Shown piece by piece: positions 1 to 10,712 of a DNA stretch of 14,834 nt; within the stretch, counting starts at the first letter, position 1; the number at the start of each line of letters is the position of its first letter. The position numbers and the translations under genes are program-made. Below the pieces are notes generated by a model that did not search any database, was not told the DNA's origin, and worked only from the letters and a program-made list of their open reading frames with translations. The DNA is from Fomitopsis serialis (Eukaryota; Basidiomycota; Agaricomycetes; Polyporales; Fomitopsidaceae): assembly GCF_022376445.1 (NCBI RefSeq), contig NW_025955683.1, positions 1 to 14,834 on the forward strand, in the 5' to 3' direction.

Positions 1-27
1 AACGATCAGAGCGCGGGGCTCATAACC
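1..27 (-). other. Retrotransposon primer-binding site of the half-tRNA (initiator Met) type
   Basis: Read on the minus strand, this stretch begins directly after the CA end of the LTR with GGTTATGAGCCC. That is the exact complement of GGGCTCATAACC, the anticodon loop and 3' stem side of eukaryotic initiator tRNA-Met (plus strand 16-27). The adjoining GCGC at 11-14 also fits the D-stem side of that tRNA, although the spacing differs from the yeast molecule. Copia of Drosophila and Ty5 of yeast prime reverse transcription with a 5' half of this tRNA cut in the anticodon loop region, and the position here fits such a cut to within about one base. The usual 3'-end site (TGGTATCAGAGC) is absent. 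An alternative is a broken tRNA gene at the LTR junction, which I think less likely. Confidence 0.75.
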
Positions 28-182
28 TGTTGAAGTGAAAGAGGTTTAGAAGGGCTTGTTAGGCCAGTGGAAGTGAAGGACAGTAGAGTGGAGTGAACAG
101 ACCTATCCCAGAGGGAAGACTCTGATGCTAGGCAGGCAGAAGAGAGGAGAGATCGTTATCCATTAGGGGGGAATCACCCTAG

Positions 183-190
183 TATATATA
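183..190 (-). promoter_or_regulatory. TATA box of the LTR promoter
   Basis: TATATATA lies inside the LTR, about 155 bases before its U5 end when read on the minus strand. Genomic RNA would be expected to start some 25-35 bases further on, near 150-160, which would put U3 at roughly 528-160 and R-U5 at 160-28. The start site is inferred, not seen. Confidence 0.55.
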
Positions 191-310
191 CATGTCTGGG
201 ACTGATCACATGCTACATCAGTAAGCAGATCAGTAATCACTAAGTCCGAGTTTTAGGGAAATGAGTAAGCCTTAACTCCAGAGATAGGGATATGCATAAG
301 CGTCCATGTG

Positions 311-400
311 ATCAAGGAATGTACTGGAAGGTCATGGAACATGCCGGAAGGGAGTGGAATGATCCAGAATAAGTCTGGAACAGTGTAGATCGGTCTGGAG
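311..400 (-). repeat. Helically phased degenerate repeat in LTR U3 (TGGAA / TTCCA every ~10 bases)
   Basis: On the plus strand a GGAA-like core recurs at close to 10-base intervals: aaGGAAt near 315, tGGAAg near 325, tGGAAc near 335, cGGAAg near 345, tGGAAt near 355, cAGAAt near 365, tGGAAc near 376, and a TGGAG near 395. On the element's sense strand this is a ladder of TTCC motifs upstream of the TATA box. Tandem short elements in U3 often act as enhancers. The roughly 10-base spacing would place each on the same face of the helix. No specific factor can be named. Confidence 0.5.
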
Positions 401-533
401 CGAGTCACAAGATGAGTCCAGACAGAGTCCATCAAAAGAATGTATGTAATACTACATCGCAGAACACAAGTCCATATATGTACGTAACTGATAAGATAAG
501 ATAACACTGGAAAGTCGGAAGTTCAACATGGGT

Positions 534-3500
534 GGGTCCTGGCTACCCATCTTATTGGTTGAAAGGAACTCGCCGAAGACTCCGGACAAGTCTCCCAACG
601 GCGCATTCTACACACAGTAACTCAGCAGTGAATCGCCGTCTGCTGCCCTGAGCGCAAGGCATTCCGCGCATCTATTTCCGTGCGGCAAGCTGCGCATCTC
701 GAGATGCTGACCTCTCTACCATCCCAGATACGCAGAAGGACGTCAGCGACCTAAATAGCGCACGCGCGTGCAATGCACAGTCGGTGCAGTCAGCAAGTCA
801 CGTCTTGAGCGCAGCCATGCCCCGCGCGTCGTCCTCGGAGGAACTCAAACAGGCCAGGCATGCGTGCGGCCCATGGTCCGCGCCTCCCCGCGGGTGAGAC
901 GAGCCTGACATACAAGTACATATAGGCTCCCATGGATCCTGCATCTCGCGCGATCGTCCGAATCGCGCATCTGGATTCTGGACGTGCCGCCCCTCAGACT
1001 GCAGGCCTCGTGCACGCAATCTGCGGGCATGCAGTGAGACGTGCGGGGTGCGTTCCGTGGTCCGTAGCTAGTCGGCGTGAGGCCTGGGCCCACGTCAGCG
1101 AGGCAACCTGTAGATAGACGGAGGACGTGTGTGAAATGGCTGCGAGCCCGAGGGTTTATCTGATAACGACATCCTTGGCTCGGAGGAGGCGATATACGTC
1201 CGCATTAGAAGCGCGAGGTGGTACTCAGAACTGAATAGGGTGGTTGGTATTGTCGAGGATAACACCTGCAATGTAGCACGACCCACGGCCCTAAGTCAAT
1301 AAGGATACCACATCAGTTGAGACATCCTCACGGAATCCGTCAAGACAGCCAAACCTCAATCGGTCGTCCCAACGTGGACCAGCCGGCCAATGCGAAGGCC
1401 GTCCGTCACCCAAAGAGCCCGACCCACGAACGCAGCGCCTGGGCACGCAGGCGACGAAACCATCCTTCCCTCGGACGCACGCACGTCCCGGCACCCAACA
1501 GAGCCGGAACACGAGCGAAGTGGATTCGTGGAGGTTCCTGTGATACATTGCCTATGCCGCGTCATCGAACACCACTCTAGAAACCCGCGAACATAACCTA
1601 CGTGTATATTGACGTGGGCGTGGGCCCAAGGCCGCGGACGTCCAGTGCAACGACGGCACGGGGAGCCTGAGGGCTCCCGCGCCGGCAGAATATGTCAATT
1701 CGGAGCCTATCGGAGGGACGGGAGACTGGACGTGACCTGCGGAAGTAGGTTTGCGTGCGCGGATTTGAGTTCAGGTTCAGATGAGAGTTCTCGGATGTCT
1801 TTTCGAGTGAGAAGAGCTAGGGTAAATGGCAGTGGAAGACGGGGCGTGCCAGGAGTGCGGATGGATCACCTCACCGCGCGAGGTGAAGCGTGAGGTTCGC
1901 CTGGCAAAGTAGTTCGAAGTCTCGAAGCACCAGCCTTCGGCTTCCTCTCTTCGTTTTCTGAACATGGGCGCAGCAGCTCAGCCTAGAGAACCTCGCGCGT
2001 CCGAGATGGGAAAGCCTCCGAGTCGAGGTGAATCTCCGGGGAATACCCTACTGGGCCGCTCCCATCCCCTCCCGAGTCGCCTCCTAAGGGCGGGCGCGTA
2101 CGCGCCACGCACCATCGCAGTCGAATCGCGCATCGTGCTTCTCGAGATTGGATCGCAGTTCAAGTTCAGCGAGCGGATGGGGGGTTAAGATTAGGGAGGA
2201 AGCGCGCCCGTCTGCTTCTAGATCCGTCTTCCCGCGTTCTCGCTTCTTGATGGGACGTGCGCCGCGGCTGGCTGGCCGATTGCATGCCACGACAAGACGG
2301 GTCGTGCGCCTATCCGGGCGTGAATATCAGAATAACGACAGAGGGTTCTGTGTCATGCCGCTGGCATAAGCGGGTGGTAATCCGGATGTGGCGGGCGACA
2401 AACGTTGACGTGTCGAAGTCGGGATGTACAGCGCAAGAAACAGTGGAATTTCCGTGCTGTCACGGAGTGGCCTGCCGGGGCCCTTCGCCCATCGCGTCTT
2501 CCTCAGGGCGGAGTGGACATGCTGAAGAGATCCTGACGATTCAATCTAGTGCAGGTTTCGTCAACGTCTCTCCTTCGACCTGCGCGTTCCAGAACAGGTT
2601 AGGATCATTCTTGCTGTCAGTAAAGCTCATGGACGACGCACCACTGCGCCGGCTGGACGCATCTGTCCGATCGAGGGACTCGCCGTCCGCTACGTAGAAG
2701 AGGCTAGAAGGCGCATCACGCTTCTCCTTAGCCCGGAATCCACGCCCCAAGCTGCACTTCTCGGTAATGTCTACATATATTGGTGGGAAACACAGATGCC
2801 TGTGAGATTAGAATAGGGTGGTGCGCCACTAGCCCGGTGGCCATCCGGATGACGAGATGCAGAGATGCTGCGTCGAAGGCCGTGCACTAGTGGCCCTCCG
2901 TTCAGATCAGCGAGCCCCATGACGCATCATGCAAGCCACCACGTCGACTCGAGCGCCATGCAGACACTGCGGTCTTCGTCAAAGTCGAGAGCAGTGTCCC
3001 AACAGGATGGGAATGCCTGAGAGTCGCACGCTTCTCCATGGGCGACGTCCGAGTCGCCGAACACGCGGGAACAGATCTGGACGTCCTCGAGATGATGCAC
3101 ACGTCCGGATAGGCTGAAGTAGCTCGCGTGATGGGCCACCATCCGCCTCCAGTCGGCATAGAACGTCCAGAGGCAATCGATGATAGCGTCTTAATTGACG
3201 AAGCCCGGGAAGGCGGCCGGAGGAACGAGGCCACATCTGAGCGAAGAATCGCAGCCCGACGGGGATCGTCTCGGACTCGCGACATTCCACCGACTCGGAG
3301 ACAAGACAAGGAAGGACACTAGCGAAGGGAACGGCCCATCAGAAACGCGGAGGTACTCGTGAGGGCGACGTACGAGATACGTAATGATCCTGCACAGCTG
3401 ATCTTGCCAGTGGTGAGTAACGGCAACGGTTCTTCGCGGAAGGCGTGCGTAGCGAGCCTCATCAGAACGCTCGCCAAATAGTCTGCACGGGCTGGAGGCG

Positions 3501-4100
3501 CGCAGAAGTGTTTGCGAAAGGGGGGGCATGCCTTAGACCTGAATTGTACAAGACTTATGCGGGAGACCGCCCAGCACACCGGGCCGTCAACGAGACCGCA
3601 CGTAGACACAGCATCTGCAGCGACGTACTTCGCGCAGGCCCGCGACGCATCGAGACATTCTGCCCAGATTCGCCAGAAAAACGCAGCAAGCATAACGACG
3701 AGATGTACGACCCTCTGCGGAACAAATACTCGGACAGGACAGTGGCTCCAAGGCTGCACGTCCGGCACCTGGGCGATATACTTTCTCAGATAGCAGCAGT
3801 AGTAGAACAGAGCGCGACTCACTATGCCTAGAACGCCCCTGATGGGCTCCGAAGAAGTTTCAGGGCAGTATCGAGCTGTGTCCGAATTCGCGTCCACATC
3901 CAAGTCACAACCTGAACCACAAGCTCGAAGGCTCCCAACCGCGGGAGCCCGCTCGAGCTTCAAACCCAGGGCGTCCGCCCGCCGCCAGGCTCCAGCGGCT
4001 CAGACATATCGTACAACAGGCCCCAACGAACCAAGTCCGTAGCGGGGCCACCTTCTCAGTTCTGGAAGGCCGAGTCCGCGCCCTGCCGCGCGACTCGCCG
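534..4100. other. No recognisable gene; intermediate-GC DNA next to the LTR
   Basis: Open frames exist on both strands, for example 2257-2697 plus, 2902-3309 minus, 3319-3963 minus and 3445-3831 plus. They overlap one another, and the longest, 3319-3963, begins at TTG. None shows a domain I can name. I looked for reverse transcriptase (YxDD), integrase zinc-finger and transposase motifs in case this is older mobile DNA next to the LTR, and saw none that was convincing. A minus-strand stretch at about 2927-3142 loosely recalls a copia RNase H but is too weak to annotate. A seven-base G run lies at 3520-3526. Confidence 0.5.
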
Positions 4101-7100
4101 GCCCGACGCGCATCAGCGCAAGGGAGCCGGCGACTCAGTAGTCAGTGCCCTGGGCAGTCCACGCCCGGAAGTTCAATACATGGTCGATGGTGAGCAGCCA
4201 GCGTACCGACGCACGGGCGCCCCGGCCCCGGGCAAACGTGCGGAGGCCCGCACCGCGCATCTCGCGACGGCAAGCGTGGACGCACTGGCAGAGTCTGATC
4301 GACGCAGGGTCCGTGTTCGGCCACCCGTTCAATCGACGGGGCCCTTCGAAATCGCGCTGCGAGCCGGCCGGGGTCCAGGCGGGTTTCTCGAGTGCGTGCG
4401 TACGCCCAGACTCGGACGCGAGGGCTGGCTTCCCGTCGCCGGCGTCCTTGCGAGAGGAGGGGCGCACGCAGTGCTGCCGCGTGCGGGCCTGCGACCCAGC
4501 GCGGATGGGCCAGGGGCTGCTGGGGCCGGGGCGCGCGCAGACAGATGGGAGGACAGGCCAGTGCCGGTGGGGTCTCGGGGGATGCAGCCGCGGAATCGGC
4601 GTCGGCAGGAGACGGGCGCGTCCGGGTGGATTGGTGCGCTGGGCCCGTGTGTGCGGGCATGCGTTGCTGGGTGCGCGCCGGAGACGTGTCCTGGAAATCG
4701 AATGGGTGTTCCGCGTCTGCGTGCGGCAGGCCAACGAGGCCCGCGGCGTCCTCGACCCTGCGCCCGTCTCGTCGCGCGTCCGGCCACCCAGCGCGCGCGC
4801 GGTGTGCGTCCGAGCCCTCCACGGCCGCCCACACGCCCCGTAAGCTCGCGCCTCGCGCCTCTGGCTCGCAGCGTCCTCGGCGTCGAGTCGCCCAAATCTC
4901 GAGTCATGCGGTGTCCACTGTAATTGAGCGTCTGCGGCCTCGGGATTCACGCGCCATCCGTACGTGGGCGGCGGCGACTCACTGCATATGGTTCAGTCAC
5001 CCCGACGTCGCAGTGCCGTGGGGGACGACACCGCAGGACGGGACCACGCACATGAAACGCGCCGTCCGGAGCCAGTTCGAAGTGTGCGCAGCTACGCCCG
5101 CCGCGGGACCCGAACAGTGTCCAGCGCAGGGTGCCATGACCCACCTGCATCAGCCCAGAACCCAGGGTGCCCGGCGGTGAGCCTGCGCGGACTCGAAGCG
5201 CATCCTGTAGCGCAAGCCGTGTCGTAACCACGAGGGCTCTGGCTGATCTGGTCACGGACGATGCGCGGCGGCTGCTGTGGAGCCTGGGCGCGATGGCCCG
5301 TGCTGGGTAGGCAACTAGAATGGATCGCGGGGAGAGCGAATAGAGGTCGGCTGAGATGCACTGCTGTCGACGCGGCGACATCATACGACATACCTGCGCG
5401 CTCCCTGGCATCCGATGCACCGCAGGCGTGCGTAGACCCGTATCGCAGAGCGGGTGCAGTACTTGGCGCGGCCGAGGTAGGAGGTCGCAGTGAACTGTTT
5501 GGCCGGGCCTTGGAACTTGGAGCTTGGAGACTGGCGTGCGCGATGGGTGTACGCGGGTTTCGCTGGCCTACGATCTGCATGCCGTTCCAATCGGTGTCCC
5601 GGTACACGGCAAGCGCGTTGACCGAGAGGTGACGATGGAACCCTCGCGGTGGCCATCACCGAAGGCGGACAATCGCGCGCTGCACAGACTCCATCAGCGC
5701 ATCAGTTCGACGAGGCCGGTTCAGGCAGGCGGAGAGATTGATGGAGCGACCGAAGGTTCGGGCTGGGTGCAGTTGCAGTGAGTGATGGGAGGGAGAAGAG
5801 AGGACGGGTGGCCGGGGCCCAGAGCGCGGACGATGGATCAGGCTGGCCCGCTGGGCTCGATACGCGGGTGCCCGATGCCGATTGGGATGGGCGATGGGCG
5901 TCCCCATCTGTTTTCCGTGTCTGGCACCGTGCATGGAAGGCTCCCGGAACAGCCCGCGCACAGACAACTGCCTGATCGCTCGACCGCCCGAGCCTCTGAG
6001 CGTCAAAGAAGCGCCCTGCAGCTCCGAGATCCCCTGGACGGATCCCGTTATTACGCGTCTCCACGCCGTATGCACGTCCCTCCACAGGAAATCCACCGCC
6101 GAACGCTCTGATGCTTCGTTCTTGCGTCTCCAGCGCGGCGACCGGCCCTCGACCCGACACAGCGGGCACCGTCCATTTGCGCGGGGCCAATAAGACTAGG
6201 CTAGCACTAGGCTGGCTGATGGCGGCATGTGGAGGCGTGGATGCACTCTGCAACGCTTGGAGCGCGGACCCACATGGCGGCGGACGCGGTAGCGAGAACC
6301 GTTGTGCCGCTTTGGAGACCGGTGGCGGCGGGCGCGGTGCGCTGGTGGCGGTGGCGCGCCTCACAGATCTCGATCGGTGCTGCGGCAGCCACTCCGTCAC
6401 ATCGATCCTCACTTGCTTGGCCCGCCGGGTACGAGTACACTGGACCGCAAGGCGTTCGCATGTATGTGTGGCCCCGCTGGGCTATGTATCCAGTCGACGG
6501 ACACTCTCGCTATAGATCGCAGCCTAGAAGCGGCCACGAAAAAAACTCGCTGCTACGTCTCTACTGGTACCGATCCCAGCATCAGCAAACCACTCGAACC
6601 TTCACTCGCAGCCTCCTCACGATCCACAGCGCCCAAGAACACCCGTTCATCCCCCGTGAGAAGCCGCGCCGACGAGCAGGTGGTGGGCGCTGTGTCTCGC
6701 TCCAGCCCGGGCTCTTCTCGCAGTGCTTCCTGACGACGGTGCTCGTCAGCCAGTGATAGATTGCACGGACGCAGAACGGGTGCGCCGTCCGAGCTGCAGT
6801 CTGCGCGCGCCGCGGCGAAGAGCGGTTCGTTCCAGATCCCTGCCAGGGGAGCCGTCTCGTCTGTGGAGGATCGGCACCGCCGGACTGGCCCGTGGCGCGC
6901 AGGGCGGTGCGACGGCAGGCCCCCACACAAGTCAAGTCGCGCTGAACACACGCATCCTAAGTCCTACCTCCCAACCTACCGTCAGCATCAGCATTACTCG
7001 ATAACCAATCTCTGACAGCCCGCCCGCACAGAGATCCCGCGATCGCAAATCCCCAGCCCGCAAGCGCTCCTCCCCCTCCAGGTTCTCCCGCTACACCGTC

Positions 7101-7300
7101 TCGTCTCGCCCATTTCGGATTCTGGACCTCGCCGTCCGGACTTCTACCTGGAAACACGCGCGCAGCCCGGTCCCCAGTGGAAACCGCGCGTCGACTCAAT
7201 CGCGGCCGAGGGAGGACGCTCTGAAGCCGCAAATATGGCTGAAGCTAAACGTTGAGGGGTGGCAGCGGGCGCTGCTGATCCGCGCCGCAGCCACCGCCTG
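4101..7300. other. No recognisable gene; very GC-rich with mutually overlapping open frames
   Basis: From 4135 to 5180 at least five frames of 190 to 270 codons are open at once on the two strands, with compositions dominated by Arg, Pro, Ala and Gly. This is what high GC content alone gives, because stop codons are A+T-rich. The minus-strand frames at 4135-4950 and 5702-6412 begin at GTG. No domain, signal peptide or membrane segment stood out. Around 6950-7230 the plus strand turns C-rich in the manner of a fungal promoter or 5' leader. The only ATG in good context just after it (near 7234) opens a frame of just six codons. Confidence 0.45.
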
Positions 7301-7328
7301 GCCGATGCGTTCGGAGAACGCACCCCTT

Positions 7329-7364
7329 CTGTGTCTCTGTCTCTGTGTCTCTGTCTATTTGTGT
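7329..7364. repeat. Imperfect CTGTGT/CTCTGT microsatellite
   Basis: The stretch is a run of alternating CTCTGT and CTGTGT units, decaying to CTATTTGTGT at its right end. It is a simple-sequence repeat with no coding meaning that I can see. It separates the C-rich segment at 6950-7230 from the G-rich segment that begins near 7440. Confidence 0.8.
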
Positions 7365-7480
7365 ATCCGCGTCCGTGCGATAGGTAGGCTGATCTGAGAA
7401 CTTCGAGTTTGACGATCTGCGTGACTGCTGGCAGTCGGTGGGGGGTCCGGGCGGGATGGACTCGGACTCAGGAGCGCGGC

Positions 7481-7509
7481 GGGCCGGGCGAGGGTGGGGG
7501 GGGTGAGGG
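7481..7509 (+). other. G-rich tract with G-quadruplex potential
   Basis: Runs of three or more G occur at 7481-7483, 7486-7488, 7492-7494, 7496-7503 (eight G) and 7507-7509, separated by loops of one to three bases. That satisfies the usual four-tract rule for an intramolecular quadruplex. On the minus strand the same DNA, with the CT-rich sequence up to about 7620, reads as a pyrimidine tract like those upstream of fungal transcription starts. No gene recognised on the minus strand would use it. Confidence 0.5.
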
Positions 7510-10310
7510 TTCGACGCAGCGAGCTAAGTAGTAGTAGGAGGGGTGGACTTGAATGGGCAGGGGAGCGGTTGGTACGGTTTGGTTTCGGCGCGCTGGAAGG
7601 GGACGTACTAGTACTAGCATACGTTGATGTCGTACCTAGGAACGAATGAACGAAATCGCTGGTGTCTCGAAACTGCCGTTCAACGAGTCCGTGCGCAAAC
7701 GTCTCGGCGATGCCCTCGCGGAAACGATATGTTCCTGCTCTGCGCGACAGACAACCTGAGAGTGATACAGTGTTATTCCTGGAGCGCCGAGCCGTTGGTG
7801 CACTCGAGCGACAGCCTGACAGCTGGTGCCGAATGAGCCATGCATGCACTACTACGTCTGTCCCGAGCGCGCGAGACTGGACAGACTGCGGTCATGGCCA
7901 TCTGCAGGGCTGCTGCCACGGCTCCACACATCCGTGAAGCTTGTACACTCCCTCGTCCACGTCCGCGTTCAGAGTGAGCAGACAGAGGTGCGATGGCATA
8001 CGGGTGCGCCCACCGGCACTGGTACTTCATCGACAGACTCCCCGCGTCCAGAACACAGCAGCGCACGCACCGGCCCATCGTACAGATCCGTGCTGAGGGC
8101 ACGTCCTCAGCTCGGACGGCCCAGATCTCCCGAGTCGTCGATGCACAGACGTGCGTGTGGTCCGACCGCGAGTGGCGCGACACAGCGTGTCTCCCGCGCG
8201 CACGGCCGTCGTCCAAGTTGGCAGATGGGCCAGGGGAGATAGCCTCCGCGTCTCGGCCGACCTGCCACCCATCCCAAGTCAAGTCTGAGCCGAGCCACCT
8301 GTCCCCGTAACATCGTGCCAAGTGTGTCAGCGCCAGCGGCGTCGTTACGGAACCAACGGCACCTCCAAGTCGACAGCCCGCATCGGGGTCCCTGTCAGCA
8401 GATCCATCCGCGTTAGCCTCGTTCTGGGATCCGGGGCGGACCCAACGAGACAGCGCGAGTCCGCGGGGGCTGCAGGCACTTGAAGCGGTATAGCGGCGGA
8501 GCCTGTACCCTCACGGCATCTCCCAACGCATGCCCGTGCCAGTCTGCCACCCGCAGCCCTCTGCATACCCCCTCGCCTGTTCGGTTGTTCGTCAGACGGG
8601 GACGGAGCACCCCGGGCGCACGGCGAATTGGCAGCCTCGCCGGGGATCAGCCTGCCGCGGTGCTGTCCCTGTCCCATGCACTCCAGGGGATCCGGGTCCG
8701 GAGATGCGGCAGACAGACAGGCGGCGACTATCGCGCGCTGGGGATCAGTGCCCAGCGCCGGCCTATTCAGTCGTGCAGGAGCCCGCGACATTTTCTGGGC
8801 GTGCGGGTGCCGCGGAGTATCATCTTGTGTCTGTGTGAGGTGTCTGGAGCGTCGCCCGCGGAATCGGGCCGGCGGGCGAGCCTGGGCAGCGATGACATAC
8901 CGAGCTGTGCAAGCGTGCATGCAGAGAGAGGCCTTCTCGGACGGACTTGAAGGACGGCACGCAGTTTTGGAGGGGTCCCCTCGGAGCTCGCGTCATCGCG
9001 GCTGGGTCGAGCCTCGTCTAACCAATGTGCCTGCAGAGATAGAGGTGGAGGTGGCAGTACGTTGAGCACGGGTGTCCGCGAGCGAACTTGGACCTACGTC
9101 ACGGCCGTCCGTCCTCCCCGAGCGTATCTGCCAACTGCACTCAGGATGTGGCGTCCGCATCCATGTTCAGGCCCCATAAGATTTTTCCGCGAAGCACGGC
9201 GACGCACTGGCAAGATGCCAGTGCACGAGCCCGTCATCGTCATGCGGAGGGCGATGCGCACGTACATTGGCACGCCACGGCCGCTCCTCCCGTCCGACAA
9301 CTCGAGAGCAACGCCAGCACGCAGTGTCCTGCAGGCGGCCGCTGTCCACGCGTCAGAGGGGTCTATAGCACGAGAGGCGATGCACCGACGCAGGTCCGTC
9401 CACTCCGCGAGCCGTGGCGGTGAGTAGCGGCCCCGACCTTGCGTGCACAGCCACCGCGCCTCCGCGCGCCGCTCCCAACCTGTGCTCCCAAGCTCGCGGC
9501 CCGAGCGTGGACTTCCCTTTCCGGCCAGCGCGCCGTGCACAAACCCAGCGAACGACGGTCGCTACGCAGTGCTTTGGGAGCCCGGGCGGTGGCTGTGTCG
9601 TGCGCATTGTGCTTGCTCCCTCGCCAGTACTACCTACTCCGAGTCCGCGCGCCACTAGATTATCACTGCCACCCTCGAAGATGTGAGGTGAGCTCCATTC
9701 CTGCTACGTCGCGGAGGCTCCTCCAGTCCGACTGCTTCTCATGCAGCTGTTCGTCGATGGGCACATCCTGGACAAACGGCGAAACAAAAATAGAACCGTT
9801 TGTGAACATTCGAGCGAGCGCTCGCGAGCCGCGGTGCCGACGCAGCGCTTCCTCGATAGACGCAGACCGTACTCCAGCATCCCGATAGATCCCGCGAGTT
9901 TCTGCGGCATGCAGCCGTAGACAGAGTGCCGACACCGTCCGCGCCGTGTCGTTCGCTGCCAGCCGCCTGGCCAAGCCCGAGATCGAAGCCAAGATGCGCG
10001 CGGGGTCAGTGGCCGTAACCCGAGGGGCGGCCGCCGTTCACGCTCAAGTTGCTCAGTTCGTCCGCCCGCGGGGTGATCCATATACACGAGGCTCGCAGGT
10101 CGGGCGCGTCCACGGCGAGCGCCGGGCCCATAACGGGCAGCGACAGCGAGGATCCCGTCTCCGGATATGGGCTTCAATGCCTCTGGCTCTCGATCTCGCG
10201 TGACCGGGCTTCTGTGGCGGATACCCGGCGAGCGTGGGCGGCGACGGCCGGTGGGGAGGTCTGATGGGCTCCGCATCCGCATCACCCGTCAGAGTAGTCC
10301 CAGCCTCTGG
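7510..10310. other. No recognisable gene
   Basis: I checked the larger open frames (7355-7849 minus, 7773-8321 minus, 7993-8310 plus, 8345-8920 minus, 8480-8950 plus, 9062-9427 plus, 9663-10030 minus). None gives a family I can name. Two read somewhat more like protein than the rest: 7993-8310 plus, which has many codons ending in C or G, and 9663-10030 minus, whose residues are well mixed. The second has no ATG (its listed start is TTG). With possible frame errors in this sequence, exons of real genes could be hidden here, but I cannot demonstrate any. Confidence 0.4.
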
Positions 10311-10321
10311 GCTTCGGGTTG

Positions 10322-10333
10322 ACGTCGACGTCG
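10322..10333. repeat. Two tandem GACGTC units forming a 12-base palindrome
   Basis: GACGTCGACGTC reads the same on both strands and continues as a short GACGTC/GACG tandem. GACGTC contains the ACGT core bound by many bZIP factors. In this GC-rich setting it could equally be a simple repeat (it would read Asp-Val-Asp-Val in one frame). Confidence 0.4.
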
Positions 10334-10712
10334 ACGCGGCTTCGTCTTCGAGGCGGAATCCGCGCGTCTGGGCCTTCTCCCGCACCTTGTTCGCGTTCGC
10401 GTTCCCCGCCTGCGCCGCGATTGACTCGCCGCGGCACCCCAGCCTTGGCCAGTTCTGACGCAGAGACAGCTCGCATCGAACCCCGGCGTCTCCCGCCGCT
10501 CCCGCGCGCCGTCACTGGCAGCGAGCCACGCGGCTCTCGCGTTGCCCCCGTCGGCCCTCCCTCGTGGGCTGGCACAGACGTCGGCGCGACGATTGCGGCG
10601 GCGGGTGATGTGGCTTCGGGCTAGATTCGGCCTTCGCACTCGTCGATCGCGCTTGTGGCGCAGACAGCATCCGAGCCAGAGATGGGAGGCGCATTGCCCT
10701 TTCGGGCAGCGC

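Larger units (their letters stand above)
28..528 (-). mobile_element. LTR of a Ty1/copia-like retrotransposon (5' LTR of an element extending left of the window)
   Basis: The 501-base segment is bounded by TGTTGAA at 28-34 and TTCAACA at 522-528, a perfect 7-base terminal inverted repeat of the TG...CA type. On the minus strand it begins TGTTGAAC, contains a TATATATA box (183-190) about two thirds of the way along, then a pyrimidine-rich stretch, and ends TTCAACA followed at once by a primer-binding site. This is the U3-R-U5 layout of a 5' LTR, so the gag-pol body should lie to the left, beyond base 1. Base composition is visibly more A+T-rich than the following 14 kb, as expected of inserted DNA. 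The bases just beyond the right end (529-533, tgggt) would be the target-site duplication, but the partner copy is outside the window. Assignment to copia rather than gypsy rests on the primer-binding site type. The 84-codon minus-strand frame inside it (253-507) is not taken as a gene. Confidence 0.85.

Noticed and set aside
1..27. Fragment of an initiator tRNA-Met gene at the left edge
   Set aside because: The similarity stops exactly at the LTR boundary and lies in the orientation and place of a primer-binding site, so that reading explains it better. The left part also lacks the three bases expected between D-stem and anticodon stem.
253..507. 84-codon minus-strand ORF
   Set aside because: It lies wholly inside the LTR. 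Its hydrophobic composition simply reflects the T-rich strand.
2927..3142. Minus-strand stretch resembling a copia RNase H (DSD...MALEST)
   Set aside because: Only about a quarter of positions match the family pattern I compared by eye, the following EAEY-like block is missing, and no reverse transcriptase motif precedes it.
3319..3963. 214-codon minus-strand ORF, with a segment recalling the RT/RNase H connection of retroelements
   Set aside because: The start is TTG, the opposite strand is open over the same bases, and the resemblance is limited to a few residues.
4135..5180. Five long overlapping ORFs on both strands
   Set aside because: Simultaneous opening in many frames with Arg/Pro/Ala-rich products is typical of very GC-rich non-coding DNA. 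The longest, 4135-4950 minus, starts at GTG.
5656..6412. Minus-strand ORFs of 146 and 236 codons
   Set aside because: They overlap in different frames, the longer begins at GTG, and no domain or splice pattern could be seen.
7234..7254. Six-codon ORF (MAEAKR) with a good start context after a C-rich leader-like region
   Set aside because: It is too short to call, and no downstream main ORF is recognisable.
7993..8310. Plus-strand ORF with many C/G-ending codons, faintly C2-domain-like
   Set aside because: The calcium-binding aspartates and beta-strand pattern of a C2 domain are not convincing, and the surrounding frames give no continuation.
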